Origin: JAUWKC01 sp035529895
Lineage (GTDB): Bacteria > Planctomycetota > Phycisphaerae > Sedimentisphaerales > Anaerobacaceae
Direction: 5' to 3'
Length of the DNA: 64,000 nt
NCBI GenBank assembly: GCA_035529895.1
Contig: DATKVV010000068.1
Span: 1 to 64,000, forward strand
The notes below the pieces were generated by a model. The model saw nothing but the letters and a program-made list of their open reading frames with translations, was not told where the DNA came from and searched no databases. Positions 43,222-52,505 of this stretch are shown here, in pieces; positions within the stretch are counted from its first letter, which is position 1; every line of letters begins with the position of its first letter. A program made the position numbers and the translations under genes.

Positions 43222-44961
43222 ATGAGATACAGCCGGATGCTGATACCGACGGTTAAGGAAGTACCGGCGGATGCTGAAGTAGTAAGTCACAAACTGATGA
43301 TTCGGGGCGGTTTGATGCGCAAAGTCGCCAGCGGGACGTATACTTATCTGCCATTAGGGTGGCGGTGCCTTCAAAAGGTTATCGACATTGTGCGTGAGGA
43401 GATGAACCGCAGCGGGGCACAGGAAATCCTCATGCCGGCCGTTCAGCCGATAGAGCTTTGGCAGAGGACCGGGCGGGACGTTGACTACGGCGAAACGATG
43501 GCGAAGTTCAAGGACCGGCACGAGCGGTGGAATGTCCTTGCGCCCACCGCCGAGGAGGTCGTCACGAGCATCGCGGCGGGTGAGATAAACTCGTATAAGC
43601 AGCTTCCGATGAATGTCTACCAAATCAGCTTCAAGTTCCGCGACGAGTTCAGGCCCCGCTTCGGGATGGTTCGCTCCCGTGAATTCATAATGAAAGATGC
43701 GTACAGCTTTCATGCCAGCAATGAAAGCCTCGATGAAACTTACAGAGTTATGTACGATGCATATTGTCGCATTTTCAAACGCTGCGGTCTCGAGTATGTT
43801 ATTGTGGAGGCCGAGTCGGGCGAGATGGGCGGCTCCGGCTCGCATCAATTTACGATTCCGTGCGAATCGGGCGAGGACATAATCGTTTACACCGAGGACG
43901 GCTCATACGCGGCAAACCTCGAAAGAGCGGCGGTGGACCCATTACCCAAAGAAGAATCCGGCGCCGCAATCCGCCCAATGGAGGAAGTATCTACACCGAA
44001 CGTGGGCAGTATCGAAGCGGTATGCGCTTTTCTGGAAACGCAGCCGAAAGACATGATTAAGACCCTCATCTATTCGGCAGGACAGGAGCAGATTGCAGCA
44101 TTAGTGCGGGGCGACCACGAATTGAATCCGGAGAAGCTGACGCAGGCCCTGGGCGGCAAACATGCCGAACTTGCCGACGAACAAATTATCGAGAAGGTTA
44201 CCGGTGCGAAAGTCGGTTTTGCCGGGCCGATGGGGATGGCTGATAAGGTTTCGAAAATGCTTATCGACCATGCAGTCGCGGCGATGGCAGTCGGGGTTAC
44301 TGGGGCCAACAGGACCGACTATCATATCAGGAACGTTGTACCGGGCAGGGATTTTCCGCTCGAAGGCGAAAACGTCGCGGTCACGGACCTTCGTTGTGCT
44401 GTTGACGGCGACACACATAATGGCAAGAAGCTGTTCTTCAGGCGGGGCATAGAAGTCGGGCAGGTCTTCAAGCTCGGGACCAAATACAGTGAAAAACTCG
44501 GCGCCAAATTTCTCGATGAGAACGGCGTTGAGAAGCCGTGTGTCATGGGCTGCTACGGCATCGGTATCAATCGAATCCTCGCCTCTGCCATAGAAATCGG
44601 CAGTGACAAGGACGGTATTATCTGGCCGATTAGCATCGCGCCGTTTGAGGTTTTGGTTACCTGCGTCAATCAAGACGAGCAAGATGCAGCCAAAGCGGCC
44701 GAGGATATCTATCAGGAGCTGCTTGGCAAAGGCGTTGATGTCCTGCTTGATGACCGGGACGTGCGCGGCGGAGTGAAGTTCAAAGACGCCGACCTTATCG
44801 GAATACCGGTAAGGGTCACCGTCGGCAGGAAATCCGTCGCCGAGGGCAACGTTGAGATAAAGCTTCGGTCCGAGGCCGCAAGCGAGAAAGTGCCCATTGA
44901 AAAGGCGGCCCAGCGGGCTATCGAAGTTGTCAATTCCCTGAAAGAAAAACTGAGTTCGTAA
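43222..44961 (+). CDS. proS: Prolyl-tRNA synthetase (bacterial type with editing domain)
   Basis: 579 residues from ATG 43222 with AAAGGA upstream (E. coli 572); 39 upstream codons lie across the promoter and are rejected. Class II motifs are present: motif 1 around AQEILMPAVQPIELW, motif 2 FKFRDEFRPRFGMVRSREFIMKDAYSF and motif 3 GCYGIGINRILASAIE. A YbaK-type editing insertion spans about residues 220-390. The C-terminal anticodon-binding domain begins FEVLVTCVNQ. It charges tRNA-Pro and hydrolyses mischarged Ala-tRNA-Pro. Confidence 0.96.
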   Translation: MRYSRMLIPTVKEVPADAEVVSHKLMIRGGLMRKVASGTYTYLPLGWRCLQKVIDIVREEMNRSGAQEILMPAVQPIELWQRTGRDVDYGETMAKFKDRHERWNVLAPTAEEVVTSIAAGEINSYKQLPMNVYQISFKFRDEFRPRFGMVRSREFIMKDAYSFHASNESLDETYRVMYDAYCRIFKRCGLEYVIVEAESGEMGGSGSHQFTIPCESGEDIIVYTEDGSYAANLERAAVDPLPKEESGAAIRPMEEVSTPNVGSIEAVCAFLETQPKDMIKTLIYSAGQEQIAALVRGDHELNPEKLTQALGGKHAELADEQIIEKVTGAKVGFAGPMGMADKVSKMLIDHAVAAMAVGVTGANRTDYHIRNVVPGRDFPLEGENVAVTDLRCAVDGDTHNGKKLFFRRGIEVGQVFKLGTKYSEKLGAKFLDENGVEKPCVMGCYGIGINRILASAIEIGSDKDGIIWPISIAPFEVLVTCVNQDEQDAAKAAEDIYQELLGKGVDVLLDDRDVRGGVKFKDADLIGIPVRVTVGRKSVAEGNVEIKLRSEAASEKVPIEKAAQRAIEVVNSLKEKLSS

Positions 44962-44981
44962 GTTTCCGGGTTTCAGTAAGA

Positions 44982-45527
44982 ATGTGGGATCTGAAAGACC
45001 CTAAGCCGGTTAAGCTGATAATTGGAATTCTGGCGGCGGACCACAAGAGTCTGCATGCGGCGGTAGAAGCAATAGAGGACAAGTTCAGGAAGATTGATTT
45101 TGTCAGCGATGTATGGCCGTTCGAGCAAACCGATTATTACAAGGACCAGACGGGCGAGCATATCCTGAGGCAGTTTGTCAGTATCGAGCGTCTGATTGAC
45201 CCGGGCAAGCTGGCCAAAATCAAACGCACGACAAACAAGCTCGAACAGAAGCTGGCGGCAAAGCTGGGGCTGCCGCTGCCGCGGCCGGTGAATCTGGACC
45301 CCGGCATAATTGAACCATCGAAGCTGATTCTGGCGACAACAAAGAATTACTCGCATCGTATATACATCGGCAAACAGATGTACGCAGAGGTTACGCTGAT
45401 TTTCGACAAGGGCCGGTGGCAGGCCTTTGAGTATACTTACCCGGATTACAGACAACAGTGCTACTTGGATTTTTTTGACAAGGTCAGGAGGCGGCTGGTC
45501 GAGCAGCTAAGGCTTGTTGAACATTAG
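44982..45527 (+). CDS. DUF4416 family protein
   Basis: 181 residues, beginning PKPVKLIIGILAADHKSLHAA and containing WPFEQTDYYKDQTGEHILRQF, LDPGIIEPSKLILATTKNYSHRIYIG and TYPDYRQQCYLDFFDKVR, which are the conserved blocks of the DUF4416 family. Function is unknown. It starts 20 bases after proS and is probably on the same mRNA. Confidence 0.8.
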   Translation: MWDLKDPKPVKLIIGILAADHKSLHAAVEAIEDKFRKIDFVSDVWPFEQTDYYKDQTGEHILRQFVSIERLIDPGKLAKIKRTTNKLEQKLAAKLGLPLPRPVNLDPGIIEPSKLILATTKNYSHRIYIGKQMYAEVTLIFDKGRWQAFEYTYPDYRQQCYLDFFDKVRRRLVEQLRLVEH

Positions 45528-45589
45528 CCGCTATACGATGAGATAATCTTATCAAGGTAAGGATACGACAGTATTAAGGGAGCATTGAT

Positions 45590-46699
45590 ATTCAAACGCT
45601 AATTGCATCAGCGATAGTTCTGCTTACAGGCTCGTTTCTTGTCTCGGCGACGGTGACGGGGCTGGTCAGAATCGTGGCTCAACACAGAGGCTTTGTGGCG
45701 CGTCCGGTCAGGGGCAGATTCAGCGAAAGGACGGTGCCGCTCGGCGGCGGCATCGCAATTTTCGCCACTCTAACCGCGACGTTGATTGGTGCGGTCTGTG
45801 GAATAAGATTTGTGCTTGTCCCCGGCAGGCTGGCGTGGATTGCCGAATCCTTCAACGTTAACCCTGCGGATTTTTTCGGCAAAATCAGTCAGCTCATTGT
45901 TATATTGCTCGGCGTACTGGTTTTGTTCGTGCTGGGCCTTTGGGACGACAAGAAGCATCTTGGGCCTTTTGTTAAACTTGCCGTGCAGTTCGCGGTGGCG
46001 ACGGCGGCGGCGGCCGGGGCGGACATCCGGGTTGAGTTCTTTATCGAAAACAAAATAATCACGTCCGCGCTTTCGGCGGTCTGGATAGTACTGATAATTA
46101 ACGCGTTTAATTTTCTTGACAACATGGACGGACTGGCCGCCGGTATTGCGGCCATAGCGGGCTGCATTCTGTTTACTGCCGCTGCAATCAGCGGCCAGGT
46201 CTTCGTCGGCGGCTTGGCGGTTGTTCTGGTCGGGACTTTGCTCGGATTTCTCGTATTCAACTTCCCGCCCGCGAAGATTTTTATGGGAGATGCCGGTTCT
46301 CTTGTAGTGGGTTTTTTCGTTGCGATGCTGACGCTGCGCACCACATATTATCACGAGGCGCAAAGCGGCCGGTGGTACCCGGTTTTTCTGCCGGTGCTCG
46401 TGATGGCGGTTCCGCTGTATGATTTTATCAGCGTTACCTTACTGAGGATAAGCCAGGGCAAAAGCCCTTTTGTCGGTGACACCCAGCATTTCTCCCACAG
46501 ATTAAAGAAGCACGGCTTGACGGATACGCAAACCGTTTTGACGCTGTACCTGGCTACTCTGTGCACGGGTCTTGGGGCGACTTTTCTGTACCAGGTGAAT
46601 CTGTGGGGGGCAATTCTAATCTTTGCTCAAACGTTTATGATACTGGCAATTATCGCCGTTCTTGAGACGACCGCCAAAAATGACAAAGCCGGCGACTAA
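45590..46699 (+). CDS. WecA/MraY-family UDP-sugar:undecaprenyl-P phosphoglycosyltransferase
   Basis: An integral membrane enzyme that links a sugar phosphate to the lipid carrier, the first step of a surface polysaccharide. NAFNFLDNMDGLAAGIA (Asp pair for Mg2+), NFPPAKIFMGDAGS and DTQHFSHRL are diagnostic. The first ordinary start codon, GTG 45653, would delete the conserved first membrane helix. The frame is open back to a TAA at 45575-45577 and encodes that helix (TLIASAIVLLTGSFLVSA). ATT 45590 is seven bases after GGGAG and is taken as the start by inference, giving 369 residues. The gene just overlaps the Wzy-like gene downstream, suggesting coupled polysaccharide synthesis. Confidence 0.85.
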   Translation: MQTLIASAIVLLTGSFLVSATVTGLVRIVAQHRGFVARPVRGRFSERTVPLGGGIAIFATLTATLIGAVCGIRFVLVPGRLAWIAESFNVNPADFFGKISQLIVILLGVLVLFVLGLWDDKKHLGPFVKLAVQFAVATAAAAGADIRVEFFIENKIITSALSAVWIVLIINAFNFLDNMDGLAAGIAAIAGCILFTAAAISGQVFVGGLAVVLVGTLLGFLVFNFPPAKIFMGDAGSLVVGFFVAMLTLRTTYYHEAQSGRWYPVFLPVLVMAVPLYDFISVTLLRISQGKSPFVGDTQHFSHRLKKHGLTDTQTVLTLYLATLCTGLGATFLYQVNLWGAILIFAQTFMILAIIAVLETTAKNDKAGD

Positions 46700-48974
46700 T
46701 CCGAGCTTATGCAAAGGCAGGGGACAGGTAATCTTGGAATACATCCTCCTTGGCCTGTGCCTGTGCGTAATTGCACTTCGCGCGACGTTTACCGAAGGGC
46801 CCGGCGCCCAGTCGTCAAGCCAGCCGCTCAATCTTGGCGACAGGCTGTACAGTCTGTCGGTATCGGGAGTATTGATATTTGCATTTGCGATTTGGGTTTT
46901 ATGGGGTTTTTGCAGCAAGAGGTTTTTGTACAGATTCACGGCAATCGAAGCAGGCTTGTGTATGTTTGTGGTAGCGGGCATATTGGCCGGCTTTGCGGCG
47001 CCGGACAGACGAGCGGCAATCACCGGTTTTGTGATTTTGCTCGCACCGGTCCTGATGGCAATACTGTTGGTGCAGATTCTGGATTCGCCGGCAAAGATAA
47101 AGCTGGTACTGGCCGTAATCGCGGCTTTGGGTGTGACGTCGGCCTATCAATGTGCTTACCAGTTTTTCGTCACCAACCAAATGGAAATCAGGCAATACGA
47201 AGAAGCACCGGAGACCAGGCTTACAGCCTTGGGTATTCGGCCCGATACGCTGGCACACTGGCAATTTGAGCATCGGCTTTACTCACGAGGGGTGAACGGT
47301 TTTTTCACGACCAGCAACTCCGCGGGGTCTTTTTCACTGCTTGCGGCATTTGCGGCCATTGCTTTATTTGTCAACAAACTCAAGAGGGGCAAATCCGGCG
47401 AGCTGGGGCGCGGTCGAATTCTTGCCGCCGGGGCGGCGGTCGTTATAGTAATCTTTGGTCTCGGGATTACGCGGAGCAAGGGGGCGCTTGTCGCATCTGT
47501 GATTGCGGCGGCAATGTTTGCGGCATATCTTCTATTTGCTGAGCGGCTCAAGGCCCACAAAACGGCTACAGTCATTGTTTGTCTGGGAATGTGTATCGCC
47601 GCCGGCTGTGCAGTGATTCTTTACGGTGCGAGTCACGGCAGGCTGCCGGGCGGGAATTCGATGCTCGTCAGATGGCAGTATTGGCAGGCGTCGGCGAGAA
47701 TGTACGCCGACCACCTGCTCACAGGCGTCGGGCCGGGGAACTTCGTCTATTTCTATTTTCGTTACAAAGTCCCGGCGGCACTGGAAACCGTTTCGGACCC
47801 CCACAATTTTCTGCTGGCCGTCGTGACTCAATATGGCCCTGTGGGCCTGACAGGTTTGCTGGTTATGATTTTCATTCCGTTATCGCGCGCCTTATCCCGA
47901 GGCTCCACCGGCTCTTTGCCGAAAACGGACCACTTTGAACCCTCGTTCAGTAAACTGGCTGGGATTTTCGCAGTTGTAATATCGGCGGCGCTGTTGGTTA
48001 TCAGGCCTATAGTTATGGCTGACGACATCGGCGAGACTCTCGATGTGATGATTTACGTCACGTTCGTGCTGTACTTTGCGCCCGTGGTTACGTTTGCCAT
48101 AGGTCTTTGGCTTGTGGCCGGGCGTGAGAAAACTGCCCCGGCCGCTTTTAATGTTATCGCCGCCTCTGTTTTCTGTGCGGTTATCGGTTTTCTTATTCAT
48201 AACCTGATAGACTTTGCCATTTTCGAGCCGGGCGTGCTTACGGCGTTCTGGGCAATCATGGCCTGTCTGGTTGCATCGGATTTCGAGGAAAAGTCCCGAC
48301 AGCCGGTCATTATAGAACCGTCTCGCTGGGCCGGTGTGATAGGTGTGGTCGGCACGGCGGCATTGGTTTGGGGCTATGCGAATTATGCCTTCATTCCGGT
48401 AGCCAAAACCACTGCGAGAACCAGGCAGGCTCTGCAGAATGCCGAATATGCGCATGGTTTTTTAAGCCGGGCGGCTGAAGACGACCCTTTGGATGGAGCG
48501 GCGCTGAATTTGAACGGCGGACTCTATTTGCAGGAGTATGAGCAGATGGGCAAGAAACAGCCGGTCCTGCTCGAACAGGCGGCGGAATGTTTTGTTGCCG
48601 CAATAGAGCGCAACAAAGCCGACTTCAAGAATTTCGAGCGGCTGACGGAGGTTTATACCTTGCTCGCCGAAGCTTCGCCGCCGGAGAAGAAGACTAATTA
48701 CCTGAATAAGGCTTTCGATAGCTCTTCTCGTGCGGTCGAGCTTTATCCCGGCTCAGGCCGATTACACTTCCAACTGGCTCAGATTGCGGAGCAGTTGAGT
48801 AAAACGGACATGTCTGTGCGGGAGTACAAAGAGTCAATCGAGATTGAGGACAGTTATCGCGGACAATTCCGGCTAATGTACCCCGGCCAGAAAGTATTCA
48901 GCCGGCTCGGCGAGGAGAAATACCAGTACGCCCGACAGCGAATAAGAGAGCTCTCGGAACAGCCAATCCCGTGA
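46680..48974 (+). CDS. O-antigen ligase/polymerase-like (Wzy_C) membrane protein with TPR tail
   Basis: 764 residues from ATG 46680, overlapping the previous gene by 20 bases. TTG 46734, better placed after AGGGGACAGG, is an alternative start that puts the first membrane helix at the N-terminus. About 12 hydrophobic segments fill residues 20-585. The Wzy_C/O-antigen ligase loop is visible as RWQYWQASARMYADHLLTGVGPGNF followed by DPHNFLLAVVTQYGPVG. The last 190 residues are TPR-like helices (EYAHGFLSRAAEDDPLDGAALNLNG ... YPGSGRLHFQLAQIAEQL). It probably polymerises or ligates lipid-linked glycan made by the phosphoglycosyltransferase next to it. Confidence 0.8.
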   Translation: MTKPATNPSLCKGRGQVILEYILLGLCLCVIALRATFTEGPGAQSSSQPLNLGDRLYSLSVSGVLIFAFAIWVLWGFCSKRFLYRFTAIEAGLCMFVVAGILAGFAAPDRRAAITGFVILLAPVLMAILLVQILDSPAKIKLVLAVIAALGVTSAYQCAYQFFVTNQMEIRQYEEAPETRLTALGIRPDTLAHWQFEHRLYSRGVNGFFTTSNSAGSFSLLAAFAAIALFVNKLKRGKSGELGRGRILAAGAAVVIVIFGLGITRSKGALVASVIAAAMFAAYLLFAERLKAHKTATVIVCLGMCIAAGCAVILYGASHGRLPGGNSMLVRWQYWQASARMYADHLLTGVGPGNFVYFYFRYKVPAALETVSDPHNFLLAVVTQYGPVGLTGLLVMIFIPLSRALSRGSTGSLPKTDHFEPSFSKLAGIFAVVISAALLVIRPIVMADDIGETLDVMIYVTFVLYFAPVVTFAIGLWLVAGREKTAPAAFNVIAASVFCAVIGFLIHNLIDFAIFEPGVLTAFWAIMACLVASDFEEKSRQPVIIEPSRWAGVIGVVGTAALVWGYANYAFIPVAKTTARTRQALQNAEYAHGFLSRAAEDDPLDGAALNLNGGLYLQEYEQMGKKQPVLLEQAAECFVAAIERNKADFKNFERLTEVYTLLAEASPPEKKTNYLNKAFDSSSRAVELYPGSGRLHFQLAQIAEQLSKTDMSVREYKESIEIEDSYRGQFRLMYPGQKVFSRLGEEKYQYARQRIRELSEQPIP

Positions 48975-48983
48975 TGCTCCGGG

Positions 48984-49739
48984 TCACGCGTTATCCATGC
49001 TGTTCATTACCTCGTCGGGTATGTCGAAATTTGCGTAGGTGTTCTGGACGTCGTCGTGGTCTTCGAAGGCGTCCATCAGAGAAATTATTTTCCTGGCGGT
49101 TGACGCATCGGCGATTTGAATGGTAGTCTGCGGCACCATTGAGATTTCGGTTATCTGGGTCGGTATTTCCTTTTCTTTTAAGGTTTCTCTTAGCCTCTCA
49201 TAGGCGTCCGGGTCACACGTTATTTCGTAAACCTCCCCCGTGTTCTGCATATCGTCCGCGCCGGCATTAAGGGCGATTTCCAGAAGCTGGTCTTCGTCAA
49301 TCGCATCGGTGCCGACGGTGATAAGGCCTTTCTTACTGAACATCCAGTTGACGCATCCGGCGGTTCCGAGAGAGGCGCCGTGCTTTTCGAATATTCTCTT
49401 GATTTCCGGGGCGGTGCGGTTGCGGTTGTCGGTGAGGGCCTCGACCATAATAGCCACTCCTGCCGGGCCGTAGCCCTCGTAGAGCGCCTCTTCGAAACTG
49501 GCGCCTTCGACCTCGCCGGTGCCTCTCTTGATTGCCTTTTCGATGGTGTCCTTGGGCATGTTTGCGGCCTTGGCCTTGTCGATTGCGTACCGCAGTGACA
49601 GATTTGCGGCGGGGTCGCCGCCGCCGCTCTTGGCCGCGACTATTATCATTCGGGCGAGCTTGCTCCAGGTCTTGCCGCGTTTGGCGTCAACAGCGGCCTT
49701 TTTGTACTTTATTCCTGCCCAGTGTGAATGACCTGACAT
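48984..49739 (-). CDS. YebC/PmpR family protein
   Basis: 251 residues from ATG 49739 after AGGAG (E. coli YebC 246). It starts with the invariant MSGHSHWAGIKYKKAAVDAKRGK and contains ANMPKDTIEKAIKRGTGE, YEGYGPAGVAIMVEALTDNRNRT and the GCVNWMFSKKG block. Older work treats the family as transcription regulators; more recent work links it to translation of proline-rich stretches. It is convergent with the Wzy-like gene (9-base gap). Confidence 0.95.
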   Translation of the reverse strand: MSGHSHWAGIKYKKAAVDAKRGKTWSKLARMIIVAAKSGGGDPAANLSLRYAIDKAKAANMPKDTIEKAIKRGTGEVEGASFEEALYEGYGPAGVAIMVEALTDNRNRTAPEIKRIFEKHGASLGTAGCVNWMFSKKGLITVGTDAIDEDQLLEIALNAGADDMQNTGEVYEITCDPDAYERLRETLKEKEIPTQITEISMVPQTTIQIADASTARKIISLMDAFEDHDDVQNTYANFDIPDEVMNSMDNA

Positions 49740-49841
49740 ACCTGCTCCTGACGAATTACCAATGACCAAAGAATAACCGGTGGCTATTATATCTTGTGGC
49801 TGGTCGCAGGTGTAGCATTTTTTCGCCAAACGTGCTGCCTG

Positions 49842-52451
49842 TCAGAGGCTGACCGGTTCACTCTCATAGCGGTCGAGGTCCACACTGCCGCTGGTCATAA
49901 GCAGGTAAATGGCCGTGGATTCAGTCAAGGGCTTGCCGAAATGCAGACCCGGCTTGCTTTGGGGCAGCTCAATTGTTGCGTCGGCCCCATCCAGACCGTA
50001 GAAGACCCGGATTTGCTGCGTGTCTTGGTTGTAGGTCAGTTTCAACTTTGCCGATTCGGGCGCTTTGGGAAAGCGGGCATCGTTCTCTGACCCCTTCTCA
50101 AATGGCCAGTCGCTTTCCTGGTCTTTGATATCAAGTCCGATGCGATTACTCTTGAGGTAGACAATGAGCGTCCGCACACGGTCATCTTTGAGCCAGATTG
50201 TGAAACCCGGCGTATTTTTCCGCAGGGACGGATTAAATCGAATGTTCTTTATGGCCAGGTTTATTTCGAAGGAGCCTTGGCCGACGATGCGATTTAGGCC
50301 GCTGACCGGCGCGAGGGCATCGACGGTGTATTGTCCGGCGCGGTTAAAGCCGCCCTTGTAGCTGTGGTAGTCGGCCCAGCCCTCGACATCAAAGCGGTCC
50401 GGTCCGGAGAAGGTCTCAACTTCGTGTTTGACTCGTACAGGCGGATACTCAGGTGCAGGCGACGGCGTCATCAGCCACTTGAGATTGAACGCGTAATGCT
50501 GCCGGCTGGTAAGCAGGTGAATCAGGCCGTCGGCCGACTGGACGGTGGTCATGTAGCCGCGATACTCGCTGTTGCGCCGGCTCATCGTGAACAAGGCGCC
50601 CGCGGTTGTTTCCACCGGCCGGCCCGGGCCGTCGTCGGTTATCAAACGCTTATGAGGCCAAGTCCTGCCGTCGTCGGTGGAAACCGCCGAATATAAACCG
50701 CGGACCATGCGCGTGGTCCCGGAGGCATCTGTTATTTCAATGCCTTTATCGGCGAAAGAGGCGAAGAAAAGGGGGCCTTCTCGAAGGCGGAGCAGAACCA
50801 GCCGCTGCTTGCCTCCGATGGGCGGGAACTCACTTGCGCAGTATTTCCAGGTGTTGGCAAGGTCGTAGGAGATGCTCATTGGCATTTTGCCGTCAATATC
50901 ATGGTATCTCCCGAAGGCCAGCAGCCGAGCGTCGTCCAACTGGGCGACTCCCGCGTGGATACCGGCTATGTTTCCCCGGGACCTCGTCCAGGTCAGACCT
51001 TCGTCGGCGCTCAGCCATAATGCCGAGCCGTTGAAATCGACCGTAAGCGCAATCGTCCCGTCCTGCATCCGAAAGATGCTGCCGCTCGGCGATTGACCTC
51101 GTTCGTACTCGGGCAAAATGATGCGAGGCCCGGTCCACGTGGCGCCATTGTCATTCGAGGTGCGCAGGGCGAGTGTTCTACGCCCCGCCGCCGCAAATGA
51201 AATGCCGGTGAAATGGTACAGGGTGTTCTTGCCGTCGAACCACAGGCCGGGTCCCGTCTCGTTTCGGTCGGGGGCGTCAAAGAACTGGGAGGCAAGCTCC
51301 CATTCGTCGGCGCCCGAGCGCAGGCGGCTACCCGCCACAACGGGCTCGCGGCCGCCTTCGGTGACCGTGCTGAACCAGCCGGCCAACAGGTCGCCGTTGG
51401 GACAGGCAACGACGCACGGGCCGTGATTATGGCTGGCAAAAACCGGACCGACCATATTGGTGGGAATCCTGACAAACTTGCGGGGTCCTTTGAAATAGGG
51501 TACGTGCGGGTCCTGCGATCGGGCAACCCGACGCCCACGTCTTTGTCGCCTCGGAGACTCCTTATTCACAACATCCTTCTGGTACGGCTGCACCTGCGCC
51601 GGCAGCGGCTTCGTATCGGGCAGCTCACCTATAACTACCCTGAATCCGGTGAGCCAGTTTCTTGCCTGGGCCAGCGCACCCATCCGGTTCGCCGAGCGCA
51701 GGTAATAAATATGCGTTCCGTGACTGCCGCCCCGCGTGACCCGAAAGTTGCCTGTTTCGCAGCCTACCGGGTCAACCTGATGACCCGGGTGGTAAGGGCC
51801 GTACCAGTCGTAACACCACTGCTCGACATTGCCGTGCATATCATACAGACCCCATTTATTGGCCGGGGTGCGTCCGACATGCAATGAAACGGGCGTTGGC
51901 CCTCCCGTGCGACGCTGGTTCTTATGATATTGCTCGGGCAGAATGTCACCAGCATTGTAATTGGTTGTTGTTCCGGCCCGGCAGGCATATTCCCACTCCG
52001 CCTCCGTCGGCAATCGGCAGGGCAGGCCCTCCTTGTCCGAGAGCCACCGGCAGAAGGCCTGCGCATCATACCAGTTGACGTTTATGACGGCTTCGTCGTC
52101 GTCCTCAGACAGGCCGTTATCTTTGCCGCGCAATGTCCTGTGCTCAGGGTCAAACAGCTCGTACTGGAGGTTCGTAACCTCATAAACGCCCATGTAAAAA
52201 GGTCTGGTGATGGCGACATCGTGAACGGGCTTCTCGTCGAAGTCACCCACGTTGAGAAAATCGAGGCCGGCGGGAACGACCTCCAGAGGCAGCGGGGTGG
52301 TCAACTGGCCCATCTGGAAAGCACCCGATTCTATCCTTACGAATTTCATACCGATGGAGTTTGTATATCCTTTTTCGGTTGGCATTTCAGCCGGGCGTGC
52401 TGCGGCTGTGACCATCAACAGTATTGATACGAACAGTATTGAATTCTTCAT
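49842..52451 (-). CDS. Secreted SUMF1-like / sialidase-fold fusion protein
   Basis: 869 residues with signal peptide to about 20. Residues 25-270 are a SUMF1/FGE-like domain (YTNSIGMKFVRIESGAFQMG, CRWLSDKEGLPCRLPTEAEWEYACRAGT, WGLYDMHGNVEQWCYDWYG). The place of the FGE catalytic cysteines reads YYLRSANR, so it lacks them. Residues about 320-650 are a sialidase-type propeller starting FVRIPTNMVGPVFASHNHGP with Asp boxes (TSNDNGATWTGP, SADEGLTWTRS, STDDGRTWPHK). The FRIP-like Arg is kept in this copy. The last 200 residues are a beta-sandwich-like domain. It is the downstream-most of the array; the ribosome site is weak. Confidence 0.82.
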   Translation of the reverse strand: MKNSILFVSILLMVTAAARPAEMPTEKGYTNSIGMKFVRIESGAFQMGQLTTPLPLEVVPAGLDFLNVGDFDEKPVHDVAITRPFYMGVYEVTNLQYELFDPEHRTLRGKDNGLSEDDDEAVINVNWYDAQAFCRWLSDKEGLPCRLPTEAEWEYACRAGTTTNYNAGDILPEQYHKNQRRTGGPTPVSLHVGRTPANKWGLYDMHGNVEQWCYDWYGPYHPGHQVDPVGCETGNFRVTRGGSHGTHIYYLRSANRMGALAQARNWLTGFRVVIGELPDTKPLPAQVQPYQKDVVNKESPRRQRRGRRVARSQDPHVPYFKGPRKFVRIPTNMVGPVFASHNHGPCVVACPNGDLLAGWFSTVTEGGREPVVAGSRLRSGADEWELASQFFDAPDRNETGPGLWFDGKNTLYHFTGISFAAAGRRTLALRTSNDNGATWTGPRIILPEYERGQSPSGSIFRMQDGTIALTVDFNGSALWLSADEGLTWTRSRGNIAGIHAGVAQLDDARLLAFGRYHDIDGKMPMSISYDLANTWKYCASEFPPIGGKQRLVLLRLREGPLFFASFADKGIEITDASGTTRMVRGLYSAVSTDDGRTWPHKRLITDDGPGRPVETTAGALFTMSRRNSEYRGYMTTVQSADGLIHLLTSRQHYAFNLKWLMTPSPAPEYPPVRVKHEVETFSGPDRFDVEGWADYHSYKGGFNRAGQYTVDALAPVSGLNRIVGQGSFEINLAIKNIRFNPSLRKNTPGFTIWLKDDRVRTLIVYLKSNRIGLDIKDQESDWPFEKGSENDARFPKAPESAKLKLTYNQDTQQIRVFYGLDGADATIELPQSKPGLHFGKPLTESTAIYLLMTSGSVDLDRYESEPVSL

Positions 52452-52505
52452 GTCTTTACACTTTGACCACGACTTTTTGCTGTGAACATTCTTATTGCGA
52501 TACCC

